Assembly (NCBI RefSeq): GCF_900060185.1
Contig: NZ_FIZY01000013.1
Location: forward strand, 51,194 to 115,193
DNA length: 64,000 nt
Reading direction: 5' to 3'
DNA from: Grimontia marina
GTDB lineage: Bacteria; Pseudomonadota; Gammaproteobacteria; Enterobacterales; Vibrionaceae
Positions 32,822-41,054 of the stretch are shown in pieces (within the stretch, counting starts at the first letter, position 1; each line of letters starts with the position of its first letter). The notes beneath the pieces are model-generated. The model ran no database searches, was not told the origin of the DNA, and saw nothing but the letters and a program-made list of their open reading frames with translations. The translations under genes and the position numbers were made by a program.

Positions 32822-33379
32822 ATGGTCAAGTTGTTACACCGTTTCGAAGAAGGCGCAATTGGCCTTCTACTGGTGACAATGACACTGCTGGTGTTTTTTG
32901 AGGTGATTCTTCGCTTCTTTTTCAACGAAGGTTTGCTCTGGGCACAGGAGCTGACGCTTTATCTCTCTGCATGGCTGGTTTTGATGGGAACATCCTGGGG
33001 GTTACGAGAAGGCGCACATATTGGTGTTGATGCAGCCATCAAACATCTATCTCCTCATGCCCAGAAAGCGGTGACCTTGCTAGCGCTTGCGCTCTGTCTT
33101 GTCTATTGCGGCCTATTTATTTATGGCTCTTGGGTTTATCTCAGCAAAATGAAAATGATTGGCATTGAAATGGAGGACTTGCCGATTGAGAAATGGAAAG
33201 CCATGTCCTGTTTGATATTGGGATTTGGTCTGTTGACGTTGCGTGTACTCACCATTGGCTACGAAGTGCTGAAAGGTACACGTTCAGGCTTTGGGCTGGT
33301 CGACGAAGCCAAAGAGAGCATGCATCTCGCTGAAGAAGTCACGAAGGAAATGGAAAGCCGGGAGGAGCAAAACAAATGA
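32822..33379 (+). CDS. dctQ: TRAP transporter small permease DctQ
   Basis: Small membrane subunit of 185 residues with four predicted membrane segments (about 15-35, 45-65, 83-103, 123-145). It bridges the DctP receptor and the DctM permease. GGAG lies at correct spacing before the ATG at 32822; a TTG four codons earlier overlaps that site and was rejected. The stop overlaps the dctM start (ATGA), suggesting translational coupling. Confidence 0.93.
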   Translation: MVKLLHRFEEGAIGLLLVTMTLLVFFEVILRFFFNEGLLWAQELTLYLSAWLVLMGTSWGLREGAHIGVDAAIKHLSPHAQKAVTLLALALCLVYCGLFIYGSWVYLSKMKMIGIEMEDLPIEKWKAMSCLILGFGLLTLRVLTIGYEVLKGTRSGFGLVDEAKESMHLAEEVTKEMESREEQNK

Positions 33380-34779
33380 CCATTGCCGTACTTTTTGGAC
33401 TCTTGTTCCTTTGCATGTTCATGGGAATGCCTATTGCAATTGCGTTGGGTCTGTCGAGCGTTGCCACTATTCTGATGTTTTCCAATGATTCACTGGCATC
33501 CATCGCGCTCAAACTTTTTGAGGCAACCAGTGAACACTACACTCTTTTGGCAATCCCGTTTTTCATTCTTTCATCTGCTTTTTTGTCGACAGGTGGTGTG
33601 GCGCGCAGGTTGATTAACTTTGCGATTGATTCTGTCGGCCACATCAGAGGCGGTTTGGCGATGGCATCTGTCATGGCCTGTATGCTATTTGCTGCGGTGT
33701 CTGGCAGCTCTCCGGCTACGGTGGCGGCCATTGGCTCTATTGTTATTGTGGGCATGGTGAAAGCGGGTTACCCGAAGGCGTTTGCGGCGGGGGTTATCGC
33801 CAATGCTGGAACACTCGGTATTCTGATCCCTCCGTCCATCGTCATGCTGGTATATGCGGCAGCGACTGAAGTATCAGCGTCTCGGATGTTTATGGCGGGC
33901 TTCATTCCTGGCCTGATGATGGGCGGTATTTTGATGATCGCGATTTATATCGTCGCTCGCATCAAAGGGCTTCCTTCGCAGCCATTTCCCGGTGTTGGCG
34001 CGCTAACCCGCTCTGGTTTGCACGCGTTGGGTGGTTTGATGCTGATCATCATCGTACTCGGTTCGATTTACGGTGGTGTCGCCAGTCCGACAGAAGCGGC
34101 GTCGGTTGCTGCTGTGTATGCCTGGCTGGTGAGCGTTTGGGGTTATCGTGATATTGGTCCGCTGAAGAACACACCTTGGCGCAAAGAAGGCGAAGGCACT
34201 CTCTCAATGCTGCTGCGTAACTTCGCTGCATTGCAAGTGGTGATGGTGAAATCGTTCACAGACAAAGAAGTGAACCACGTGGTGCGCGATGCTTCTAAAG
34301 TCAGCATTATGCTGCTGTTTATCATCGCCAATGCCATGTTATTTGCCCATGTACTGACGACCGAACGTATCCCACATACTATTGCGGAAACCATCGTGGC
34401 ATGGGGCTTACCGGCTTGGGGTTTTCTGATCGTGGTGAATATCCTGCTGCTGATCGCGGGCAACTTTATGGAACCATCTGCTATTTTGCTGATCATGGCA
34501 CCGATTCTGTTCCCCATAGCGACCCAGTTGGGTATCGATCCTATTCACCTGGGTATCATCATGGTGGTGAACATGGAAATTGGGATGTTGACACCACCAG
34601 TCGGTTTGAACTTGTTTGTGACCGCGGGTATTACCGGGGAGAGTATGGGATGGGCAATTAAGGCGGCATTACCATGGCTGACTCTGCTTCTTTTCTTCCT
34701 GATATTGATTACCTACATTCCTCAGATCTCACTTTTCCTGCCAGATTATCTCGACTCACTCAGGGGCTATAAATCTTAG
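33376..34779 (+). CDS. dctM: TRAP transporter large permease DctM
   Basis: Large membrane subunit of the TRAP transporter, 467 residues and about 12 hydrophobic segments, sodium-coupled in characterised members. Typical motifs are AIPFFILSSAFLSTGGVA near residue 57, AVSGSSPATVAAIGSI near 109 and the GILIPPSI region near 147, with a second set in the C-terminal half (NMEIGMLTPPVGLNLFV). The start overlaps dctQ by four bases. The operon ends at a strong terminator. Confidence 0.95.
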   Translation: MTIAVLFGLLFLCMFMGMPIAIALGLSSVATILMFSNDSLASIALKLFEATSEHYTLLAIPFFILSSAFLSTGGVARRLINFAIDSVGHIRGGLAMASVMACMLFAAVSGSSPATVAAIGSIVIVGMVKAGYPKAFAAGVIANAGTLGILIPPSIVMLVYAAATEVSASRMFMAGFIPGLMMGGILMIAIYIVARIKGLPSQPFPGVGALTRSGLHALGGLMLIIIVLGSIYGGVASPTEAASVAAVYAWLVSVWGYRDIGPLKNTPWRKEGEGTLSMLLRNFAALQVVMVKSFTDKEVNHVVRDASKVSIMLLFIIANAMLFAHVLTTERIPHTIAETIVAWGLPAWGFLIVVNILLLIAGNFMEPSAILLIMAPILFPIATQLGIDPIHLGIIMVVNMEIGMLTPPVGLNLFVTAGITGESMGWAIKAALPWLTLLLFFLILITYIPQISLFLPDYLDSLRGYKS

Positions 34780-34807
34780 GGTCAAGAGACCCCGGCCATT
34801 GATAGGT

Positions 34808-34841
34808 AAAACAAGGGGTATTTAAAGGCCCCTTGTTTTGA
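34808..34841 (+). terminator. dctPQM terminator
   Basis: An 11-bp stem, AAAACAAGGGG/CCCCTTGTTTT, with a T-rich 3' arm, 28 bases after the dctM stop. Confidence 0.88.
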
Positions 34842-34874
34842 TCTTAAGGGCTTGTCAGCATGTTAGCTTGGGAA

Positions 34875-35039
34875 TCAGTGTTTAAGAAGCTCGATGCGTG
34901 GCTAAATAAAATCCGATACCAAATATTCTTCAGCAGCGTGAAAGCCTGCTCCGATTTGACCTAATACGCCCAGCGTCGGTAAACCCAGTAAATTCGTCAG
35001 GTTGGCATCTGAACTGCTGCCCACGGCATATTTTTTCAA
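34875..35039 (-). pseudogene. C-terminal remnant of an M20-family metallopeptidase
   Basis: On the minus strand, directly after the nhaC stop, a frame without an upstream start reads YAVGSSSDANLTNLLGLPTL followed by GVLGQIGAGFHAAEEYLVSDFI. This resembles the C-terminal zinc-binding region of M20/carboxypeptidase G2-like peptidases (GGxSDxN..., GLGPxGGGxH...EY). A TAG interrupts at 34902-34904, after which PRIELLKH and a TGA follow. An in-frame TGA lies upstream at 35040-35042. The remainder of the gene is absent, so this is a deletion relic. Confidence 0.6.
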
Positions 35040-35048
35040 TCAATGCCA

Positions 35049-36491
35049 TCAGGCTTTCTGCGCAACCGTGTCGCGAGTGACAGTTTGTGCTACTTCTGAC
35101 GCTTCAGTTGTTGGTGGGCAACGGTCGACGAACCAACCCATGTATGAGGTCAGAATAGTGACGATAATACAAACGAAGCTCAGCCACATGAAAGGTGCGT
35201 AGGAGAGCGTTGCTACTCCCAAGATACTCGCCATGTAGATACCGTTGTCACTCCAAGGCACCATGCCAGAGGTTAGCGTGCCACCGAATTCGGCATTACG
35301 GGAGAGGTTTTTACGCTGGTAGCCCAGGCGGTCATAGTTCTTGGCACAGATTTTAGGGGTTAAGATCAGAGACACATACATAGCAGAGCCAAAGACGTTA
35401 CCCAGGAACGCGGTACCGATGGTGGAAGTCGCTAGGGTTCCTGCAGATTCAACCTTTCGCTCGAACAGTTTGGCGATGGTTTCCAACACGCCCACTTTAT
35501 CGAGAAGACCGCCAAAGCCAAGACCGAAGACGATAACTGCAACGGAACCCAGCATGGATTCCATGCCTCCACGGTTGAGAATCGCATCGATGAAAGAAAC
35601 GCCGGATTCAATCGAAAAAGGTGCCCACGCGGTGTTTATTGCTGCCAGAGGGGCCATATTCTGGACGATTATCGCCCAGATGATACCAAGCACCGAACCA
35701 AGGGAAATCACTGGGAAAGAGGGCAGGCGCATCGCCAGCAGCAACAACACAATAGCTACAGGTACAAAGCTCAACGGTGTGATAACAAACTGCTGCTCCA
35801 TCGCCCGAATCACGTTGTTCACCTGAGCCAATTCAACATTGCCCGCATAGTGCAGGCCCAATACCGTAAAGAGAATACCAGTGATGATGTAGCTGATAAG
35901 GGCAATAGGGAGCATGCCCTTAATGTGTTCGACGATTTCCACGCCAGACATTGAAGAAGCGAGAATCACGGAATCAGAAAGCGGAGAGAGTTTGTCACCA
36001 AAGTAACAGCCGGAAAGTACTGCGCCTGCGGTGACTGGCGCAGGAACACCAAGACCCTGACCAATACCCATCATGGCAATACCTGCCGTGCCAGCTGCGC
36101 CCCAGGATGTGCCTGTTGCCAGTGCGGTTAGTGAACAGATAATCATGGTGGCCGCGAGGAAGATAGAAGGGTGAATCGCTTTTAAACCGTAATAAATGAT
36201 AGTAGGTACGATACCGCCAGCTATCCATGTACCAACCAAAGCACCAACTGCCAGCAGGATCAATACTGCACCCAAACCATTTGAAATGCCTTGTGTGGCT
36301 GCTTGTTCAAGTTCTTTATAGTTATGTCCCAGCTTGATGCCGAGAGCGATGATAACAAACCAGCCGATGTAAAGAGCAAGCTGGATAGGGAGGTCCAGTT
36401 GGGCGGTAAAAGAAAACGCCATTAACAGGAACAGACCTAACGCTGCGAATACTTGGAATATAGAAGGAAGTCGCACCAGATGTCTTTGCAT
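35049..36491 (-). CDS. nhaC: Na+/H+ antiporter NhaC family protein
   Basis: Integral membrane antiporter-family protein of 480 residues with about 11-12 hydrophobic segments. Typical NhaC motifs are TGTSWGAAGTAGIAMMGIG near residue 126 and GCYFGDKLSPLSDS near 160, and a repeat-like GNVFGSAMY region lies in the C-terminal half. Members exchange Na+ for H+, or move amino acids or organic acids with Na+, so the substrate is not certain. AAAGG lies eight bases before the ATG. Monocistronic; a peptidase remnant abuts its 3' end. Confidence 0.9.
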   Translation of the reverse strand: MQRHLVRLPSIFQVFAALGLFLLMAFSFTAQLDLPIQLALYIGWFVIIALGIKLGHNYKELEQAATQGISNGLGAVLILLAVGALVGTWIAGGIVPTIIYYGLKAIHPSIFLAATMIICSLTALATGTSWGAAGTAGIAMMGIGQGLGVPAPVTAGAVLSGCYFGDKLSPLSDSVILASSMSGVEIVEHIKGMLPIALISYIITGILFTVLGLHYAGNVELAQVNNVIRAMEQQFVITPLSFVPVAIVLLLLAMRLPSFPVISLGSVLGIIWAIIVQNMAPLAAINTAWAPFSIESGVSFIDAILNRGGMESMLGSVAVIVFGLGFGGLLDKVGVLETIAKLFERKVESAGTLATSTIGTAFLGNVFGSAMYVSLILTPKICAKNYDRLGYQRKNLSRNAEFGGTLTSGMVPWSDNGIYMASILGVATLSYAPFMWLSFVCIIVTILTSYMGWFVDRCPPTTEASEVAQTVTRDTVAQKA

Positions 36492-37060
36492 AGTTCAAAC
36501 CTTTTGTTTTGTATTTAGCCCGTCAACTGTCACTGTTGCTCGATATCCATATTGGGCTGATCAATGCTGCCTTCCTGTTGGCGGCGCCTACTTTATCTAA
36601 TCAGCTAGGAATAGGTGAACAAGTATTTCGTTTTATGTGAGCTTTGAGCTGAATAGGCTATTTTTACTGGTTTAAATGGTGATTTTTGTGCTTATGATGT
36701 TATAAAAAGTATGGATTTTATGTTGTGCTACTGTTTATTTGAGATGTGAATAAATGTTTTAATCCTAGTTTTAATTTTGATTTTTTATTATTTGGTGATA
36801 TTTAAATCTGATAAAGTGGCAAAATTATGGTTTATATATCCATATTCGATCATAGGGCTTTTAAGGGATTGTGTTTTATCTGGGTAATACGCTCTCATTA
36901 CCCCCTCATTTCTATTTTTCTGACAAAGTCATGATGTGTGGCACAAACGCCTTGATATGTGCCCAGCTTATGGGCAAAAAGATGCAGTTTTTGCTTGTTA
37001 TTTGAGTCGTTAATTTTCAAGATAGAGGCAAAGCTTTAATAACATGGAGTGTGAGTGGGA
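36492..37060. other. AT-rich divergent region between nhaC and asd
   Basis: About 570 bases with no gene. The middle (36640-36850) is markedly AT-rich. A short AGCCC/GGGCT pairing encloses bases 36520-36560 in the nhaC leader. I looked for a lysine riboswitch before nhaC and before asd and saw none. Confidence 0.45.
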
Positions 37061-38179
37061 ATGAAAAGAGTAGGTTTAGTCGGCTGGCGCGGTATGGTTG
37101 GGTCTGTACTGATGCAGCGCATGGTAGAAGAAGGGGATTTCGATGTCATCGAGCCGGTATTCTACAGTACCTCTCAAGTAGGCATCCCTGCGCCGAACTA
37201 CGGCAAAGATGCAGGTATGCTGCAAGATGCATTTGATATTGAAAGCCTGAAAACGCTGGATATCGTGATCACCTGTCAGGGCGGCAGCTATACCGAAGCG
37301 GTATATCCAAAACTGCTGGCTGCTGGCTGGAAAGGTTTCTGGATTGATGCAGCCTCTACGTTACGCATGAAAGATGACGCGATCATCACGCTGGATCCAG
37401 TGAACTTCAAACAAATTCAAGAAGGCATTCACAAAGGCACTAAAGCTTATGTGGGTGGTAACTGTACCGTAAGCCTGATGCTCATGGCAGTGGGTGGACT
37501 TTACCAAGAAGGTCTGGTTGAGTGGATGACAGCGCAAACGTATCAAGCTGCATCTGGTGCAGGCGCGAAAAACATGCGAGAGCTGATTTCCCAAATGGGT
37601 ACCATCAACGACGCTGTGAGCATGGACCTAGCAAACCCTGCCACGTCTATTCTGGACATTGATCGTAAGGTTGCAGAAACCATGCGTTCTGGTGATTTTC
37701 CAACGTCTGAGTTCGGTGCACCGCTGGCAGGCTCACTGATCCCTTGGATTGATGTGAAACGTGAGAACGGTCAGAGCAAAGAAGAATGGAAAGGTACGGT
37801 TGAGACCAACAAGATCCTTGGCATTCAAGACAGCCCAGTACCTATCGACGGTACTTGTGTGCGTATCGGTGCGATGCGCTGTCACAGCCAGGCTCTGACG
37901 TTGAAGCTGAAAAAAGACGTACCAATGGACGAAGTTGAAAGCATCATTGCATCACACAACGATTGGGTGAAAGTGATCCCGAACGAGCGTGACATCACTG
38001 TGCAAGAGCTTTCTCCAACCAAAGTGACCGGTACACTGTCTGTTCCTGTTGGCCGTCTGCGCAAGATGGCAATGGGTAACGACTTCCTCAATGCATTCAC
38101 CGTAGGTGATCAATTGCTTTGGGGGGCAGCAGAGCCTCTGCGTCGTACACTGCGCATCATCCTTTCTGAAGTGGCCTAA
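37061..38179 (+). CDS. asd: Aspartate-semialdehyde dehydrogenase
   Basis: NADPH-dependent reduction of aspartyl phosphate to aspartate semialdehyde, on the route to lysine, diaminopimelate, threonine and methionine. 372 residues from the ATG at 37061, which gives the family N-terminus [25 protein letters not shown] two codons upstream has a better-spaced GGAG and is an alternative. The catalytic nucleophile is Cys135 in [10 protein letters not shown], and the [13 protein letters not shown] segment carries the catalytic histidine. This is the gammaproteobacterial-type enzyme. A strong terminator follows. Confidence 0.97.
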   Translation: MKRVGLVGWRGMVGSVLMQRMVEEGDFDVIEPVFYSTSQVGIPAPNYGKDAGMLQDAFDIESLKTLDIVITCQGGSYTEAVYPKLLAAGWKGFWIDAASTLRMKDDAIITLDPVNFKQIQEGIHKGTKAYVGGNCTVSLMLMAVGGLYQEGLVEWMTAQTYQAASGAGAKNMRELISQMGTINDAVSMDLANPATSILDIDRKVAETMRSGDFPTSEFGAPLAGSLIPWIDVKRENGQSKEEWKGTVETNKILGIQDSPVPIDGTCVRIGAMRCHSQALTLKLKKDVPMDEVESIIASHNDWVKVIPNERDITVQELSPTKVTGTLSVPVGRLRKMAMGNDFLNAFTVGDQLLWGAAEPLRRTLRIILSEVA

Positions 38180-38207
38180 ACGTTTAAACGTTACCTTCAG
38201 ATTGAAC

Positions 38208-38236
38208 AAAAGCCGCTGACTACAGCGGCTTTTTTG
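38208..38236 (+). terminator. asd terminator
   Basis: A perfect 11-bp stem, AAAAGCCGCTG/CAGCGGCTTTT, with a four-base loop and a T-run. Confidence 0.93.
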
Positions 38237-38258
38237 TGCCCGAACTTTGGTAAACCGC

Positions 38259-38287
38259 AAAAAAATACCCCACCGAGGCGAGGTATC
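38259..38287 (-). terminator. sodB terminator
   Basis: On the minus strand a 10-bp imperfect stem (ATACCTCGCC with GGTGGGGTAT) is followed by seven T residues, about 30 bases after the sodB stop. Confidence 0.8.
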
Positions 38288-38315
38288 TATCAAGTCTTAA
38301 GCGTTACGCTTGGAA

Positions 38316-38900
38316 TTAAGCAGCCAGATTCTGTGCCACGAATTCCCAGTTAACCAGAGCCCAGAACGCATTCATGTAGTCTGGACGCAGGTTGCGGTAA
38401 TCGATGTAGTAAGCGTGTTCCCAAAGGTCAACAGTCAGCAGAGGAGTTACACCGTCTTCAGTCAGTGGAGTTGCTGCGTTTGACGTGTTCACGATGTCCA
38501 GAGAGCCATCAGCTTTCTTCACCAGCCAAGTCCAAGAAGAACCGAAGTTGTTGATTGCTGAATCAGTGAACTTCGCTTTGAACTCTTCGAAAGAACCGAA
38601 AGATTTAGCGATTGCATCTGCAACATCACCAGTAGGCTCGCTGCCACCATTTGGGCTCAGGCAGTGCCAGTAGAAAGTGTGGTTCCAGATTTGCGCTGCG
38701 TTGTTGAAAACACCGCCAGTAGAAGTCTTAACGATCTCTTCCAGAGATTTGTTCTCAAGCTCAGTACCTTCGATCAGGCCGTTCAGCTTAACAACGTAAG
38801 TGTTGTGGTGTTTACCGTGGTGGAATTCCAGAGTTTCTTGAGAGATATGTGGCTCAAGCGCGTTTTTCTCGTAAGGAAGAGCTGGTAGTTGAAATGCCAT
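38316..38900 (-). CDS. sodB: Iron superoxide dismutase
   Basis: Cytoplasmic Fe-type superoxide dismutase of 194 residues from the ATG at 38900, which has a GGAG site. Metal ligands are His27, His74, Asp158 and His162 (in DLWEHAYY). The N-terminus [10 protein letters not shown] is that of FeSOD. The upstream ATG at 38915 would add five residues and overlaps the ribosome site. It diverges from grxD, the same arrangement as in vibrios. Confidence 0.97.
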   Translation of the reverse strand: MAFQLPALPYEKNALEPHISQETLEFHHGKHHNTYVVKLNGLIEGTELENKSLEEIVKTSTGGVFNNAAQIWNHTFYWHCLSPNGGSEPTGDVADAIAKSFGSFEEFKAKFTDSAINNFGSSWTWLVKKADGSLDIVNTSNAATPLTEDGVTPLLTVDLWEHAYYIDYRNLRPDYMNAFWALVNWEFVAQNLAA

Positions 38901-39161
38901 TACTCGATTCTCCATGATAGGCGGGGTCGCCCCCTGACATTATTGCTTCCTGTAGATTTATCGTACACTCTAGGTTGTACCCATAAGTGGACGGATCTAC
39001 TTATAGACCGACTGCGAGACAGTTTAGCAAGTTGTTACTTTATTAAAAGAATAATTTTAAAAAAAGCGGCGGATTTTGACCCTAAAGATTTTAGGCGTTT
39101 TTTTCCATCGCTAACACAGTTAGAATCGTTGTCATCATCACACTTGGTGTTCGAGGAAGTA

Positions 39162-39500
39162 ATGGAAACTATTGATAAAATCAAACAGCAGATTGAAGAG
39201 AACGCAATCCTGCTTTACATGAAAGGCTCGCCGAAGCTGCCTAGCTGTGGCTTTTCTTCTCAGGCAAGCCAAGCGCTGATGGCGTGTGGTGAGAAATTTG
39301 CATACGTCGATATCCTGCAAAACCCGGATATCCGTGCTGAGCTGCCAATCTACGCGCAGTGGCCAACTTTCCCACAGCTGTGGATTGATGGTGAGCTGAT
39401 CGGCGGTTGCGACATCATCCTGGAAATGTTCCAGAAGGGTGAGCTTCAGCCTTTGATCAAAAACGCAGCGACACGCCGCGACGCAGAAGAAAACAGCTAA
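39162..39500 (+). CDS. grxD: Monothiol glutaredoxin GrxD (Grx4)
   Basis: CGFS-type monothiol glutaredoxin of 112 residues that binds and transfers [2Fe-2S] clusters. The active-site cysteine is Cys29 in LPSCGFS, with KGSP at 21-24 and the glutathione-binding WPTFPQL and GGCDI motifs. A long in-frame extension upstream is open but not coding-like. A GAGGAAG site lies before the ATG. It ends at a bidirectional terminator. Confidence 0.96.
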   Translation: METIDKIKQQIEENAILLYMKGSPKLPSCGFSSQASQALMACGEKFAYVDILQNPDIRAELPIYAQWPTFPQLWIDGELIGGCDIILEMFQKGELQPLIKNAATRRDAEENS

Positions 39501-39518
39501 GCGTTTTCCTTCTCATAA

Positions 39519-39550
39519 AAAAAAGCCGCTGACAAAATCGCGGCTTTTTT
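39519..39550. terminator. Bidirectional terminator between grxD and the antiporter gene
   Basis: The stem AAAAGCCGC/GCGGCTTTT is flanked by A-rich and T-rich runs on the two sides, serving both convergent genes. Confidence 0.88.
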
Positions 39551-39566
39551 GTATCTGTCGTTCTGG

Positions 39567-40889
39567 TTACAGCGTCATCGCTGCAATCCAACCAAACGCA
39601 ATCAGCGCCAGGTTGTAGTGGATAAAGGTTGGCACCACGGTATCCCAGATGTGCTCGTGCTGACCATCGGCGTTCAGACCTGAAGTTGGGCCCAAGGTTG
39701 AATCGGAAGCGGGAGAGCCAGCGTCACCCAACGCCGCCGCAGTACCTACCAAGGCAATGGTCGCCATCGGTGAGAAGCCAAATGCGAGTGCCAGTGGCAC
39801 GTAAATGGTTGCAATAATTGGAATCGTTGAGAACGAAGAACCGATGCCCATAGTCACCAGAAGGCCCACGACCAGCATCAATAGTGCAGCCAGCGGTTTG
39901 TTGTCGCCGATAGCTGAAGCCAATGAAGCGACCAATGTTTCAACACCGCCTGTTGCTTTCATCACTGCCGCAAAGCCAGCTGCGGAAATCATGATAAAGC
40001 CAATCATCGCCATCATGTGAACGCCGCGGGTAAACACATCTTGCGTATCTTTCCACTTAATGACACCGCCAAAGGTAAATACCATAAAGCCAGCCAGTGC
40101 ACCGACAATCATAGAGCCTGTGGTGAGCTGAACACCCAGTGCGGCGGCAATAGCGATCACAGCAACCGCAATATTCTGCGGTTTGAACTCAGCTTTTTCC
40201 GGCTCTGCAGCTAGGATCTTTTCTTCCGAATAGTGGCGAGGCTTGCGGTAGCTGATAAAGGCCGCAACCAACACACCAAACAACATTCCAGCCGCTGGTA
40301 GCAACATGGCTTGAGGAACCTGACTGCCGACGACATCCAGGCCGTTGTCGTGCAAATTCTTCAACAGAATATTATTCAAGAAAATGCCGCCAAAACCCAC
40401 AGGCAACACCATATAAGGGGTGATCAAGCCAAAGGTCAGGACACAAGCTACCAAACGGCGGTCAAGGTTGAGCTTGGCAAACACATGCAGCAAAGGTGGA
40501 ATCACAATAGGGATAAATGCGATGTGTACCGGAATCACGTTCTGAGACGAGATTGCTAATAGGCCAAGAGCCACAAGCACCATGTACTTCAACGCCGCAG
40601 AGGCATTTTGGCTTTCTTTACCATTCAGTTTCTTCACAACGGATTGCGCCAAAAGATCCGTGATACCTGAGCGGCTAATCGCTACTGCAAAGGTACCCAA
40701 CATGGCATAACTCAGCGCGATGGTTGCACCACCACCTAAGCCACCTTCAAACGCAGAAATGGTTTCGGGCAGTGTTAGACCACTGACCATACCGCCCAAG
40801 ACGGCACTAAATGTTAGCGCAACCACCACGTTGACTCTTAAAAGTGCCAACGGCAGCATCACGCAAACAGCAATAACAACTGGATTCAT
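39567..40889 (-). CDS. Na+/H+ antiporter family transporter (YuiF-like)
   Basis: Membrane protein of 440 residues with about 11-12 hydrophobic segments. The motifs [31 protein letters not shown] and [18 protein letters not shown] place it in the Na+/H+ antiporter-like group that includes YuiF-type histidine or sodium-coupled carriers. The substrate is uncertain. AGGAAGTA lies before the ATG. Monocistronic between two terminators. Confidence 0.82.
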   Translation of the reverse strand: MNPVVIAVCVMLPLALLRVNVVVALTFSAVLGGMVSGLTLPETISAFEGGLGGGATIALSYAMLGTFAVAISRSGITDLLAQSVVKKLNGKESQNASAALKYMVLVALGLLAISSQNVIPVHIAFIPIVIPPLLHVFAKLNLDRRLVACVLTFGLITPYMVLPVGFGGIFLNNILLKNLHDNGLDVVGSQVPQAMLLPAAGMLFGVLVAAFISYRKPRHYSEEKILAAEPEKAEFKPQNIAVAVIAIAAALGVQLTTGSMIVGALAGFMVFTFGGVIKWKDTQDVFTRGVHMMAMIGFIMISAAGFAAVMKATGGVETLVASLASAIGDNKPLAALLMLVVGLLVTMGIGSSFSTIPIIATIYVPLALAFGFSPMATIALVGTAAALGDAGSPASDSTLGPTSGLNADGQHEHIWDTVVPTFIHYNLALIAFGWIAAMTL

Positions 40890-41011
40890 TACTTCCTATC
40901 CCTACAAACACCCAACGGGGCAAAATCTATCCCAAAAAGACGAAGATCACAGTTTGCTGATATTTTTTACATTGTCGAGGGGAATTTGAAAGGAATTGGT
41001 GTGCGGCGAAG

Positions 41012-41036
41012 AAAGGCCAGCGGATGCTGGCCTTTT
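41012..41036 (-). terminator. Hairpin downstream of volA
   Basis: A perfect 10-bp stem, AAAGGCCAGC/GCTGGCCTTT, with a four-base loop, 19 bases after the volA stop. The T-run on the minus strand is weak (CTTCGC). Confidence 0.7.
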
Positions 41037-41054
41037 GGGGTGAATATATTGCCG

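Noticed and set aside
36492..37060. Lysine riboswitch upstream of nhaC or asd
   Set aside because: Some NhaC-type lysine carriers have one, but the conserved core elements are not visible on either strand.
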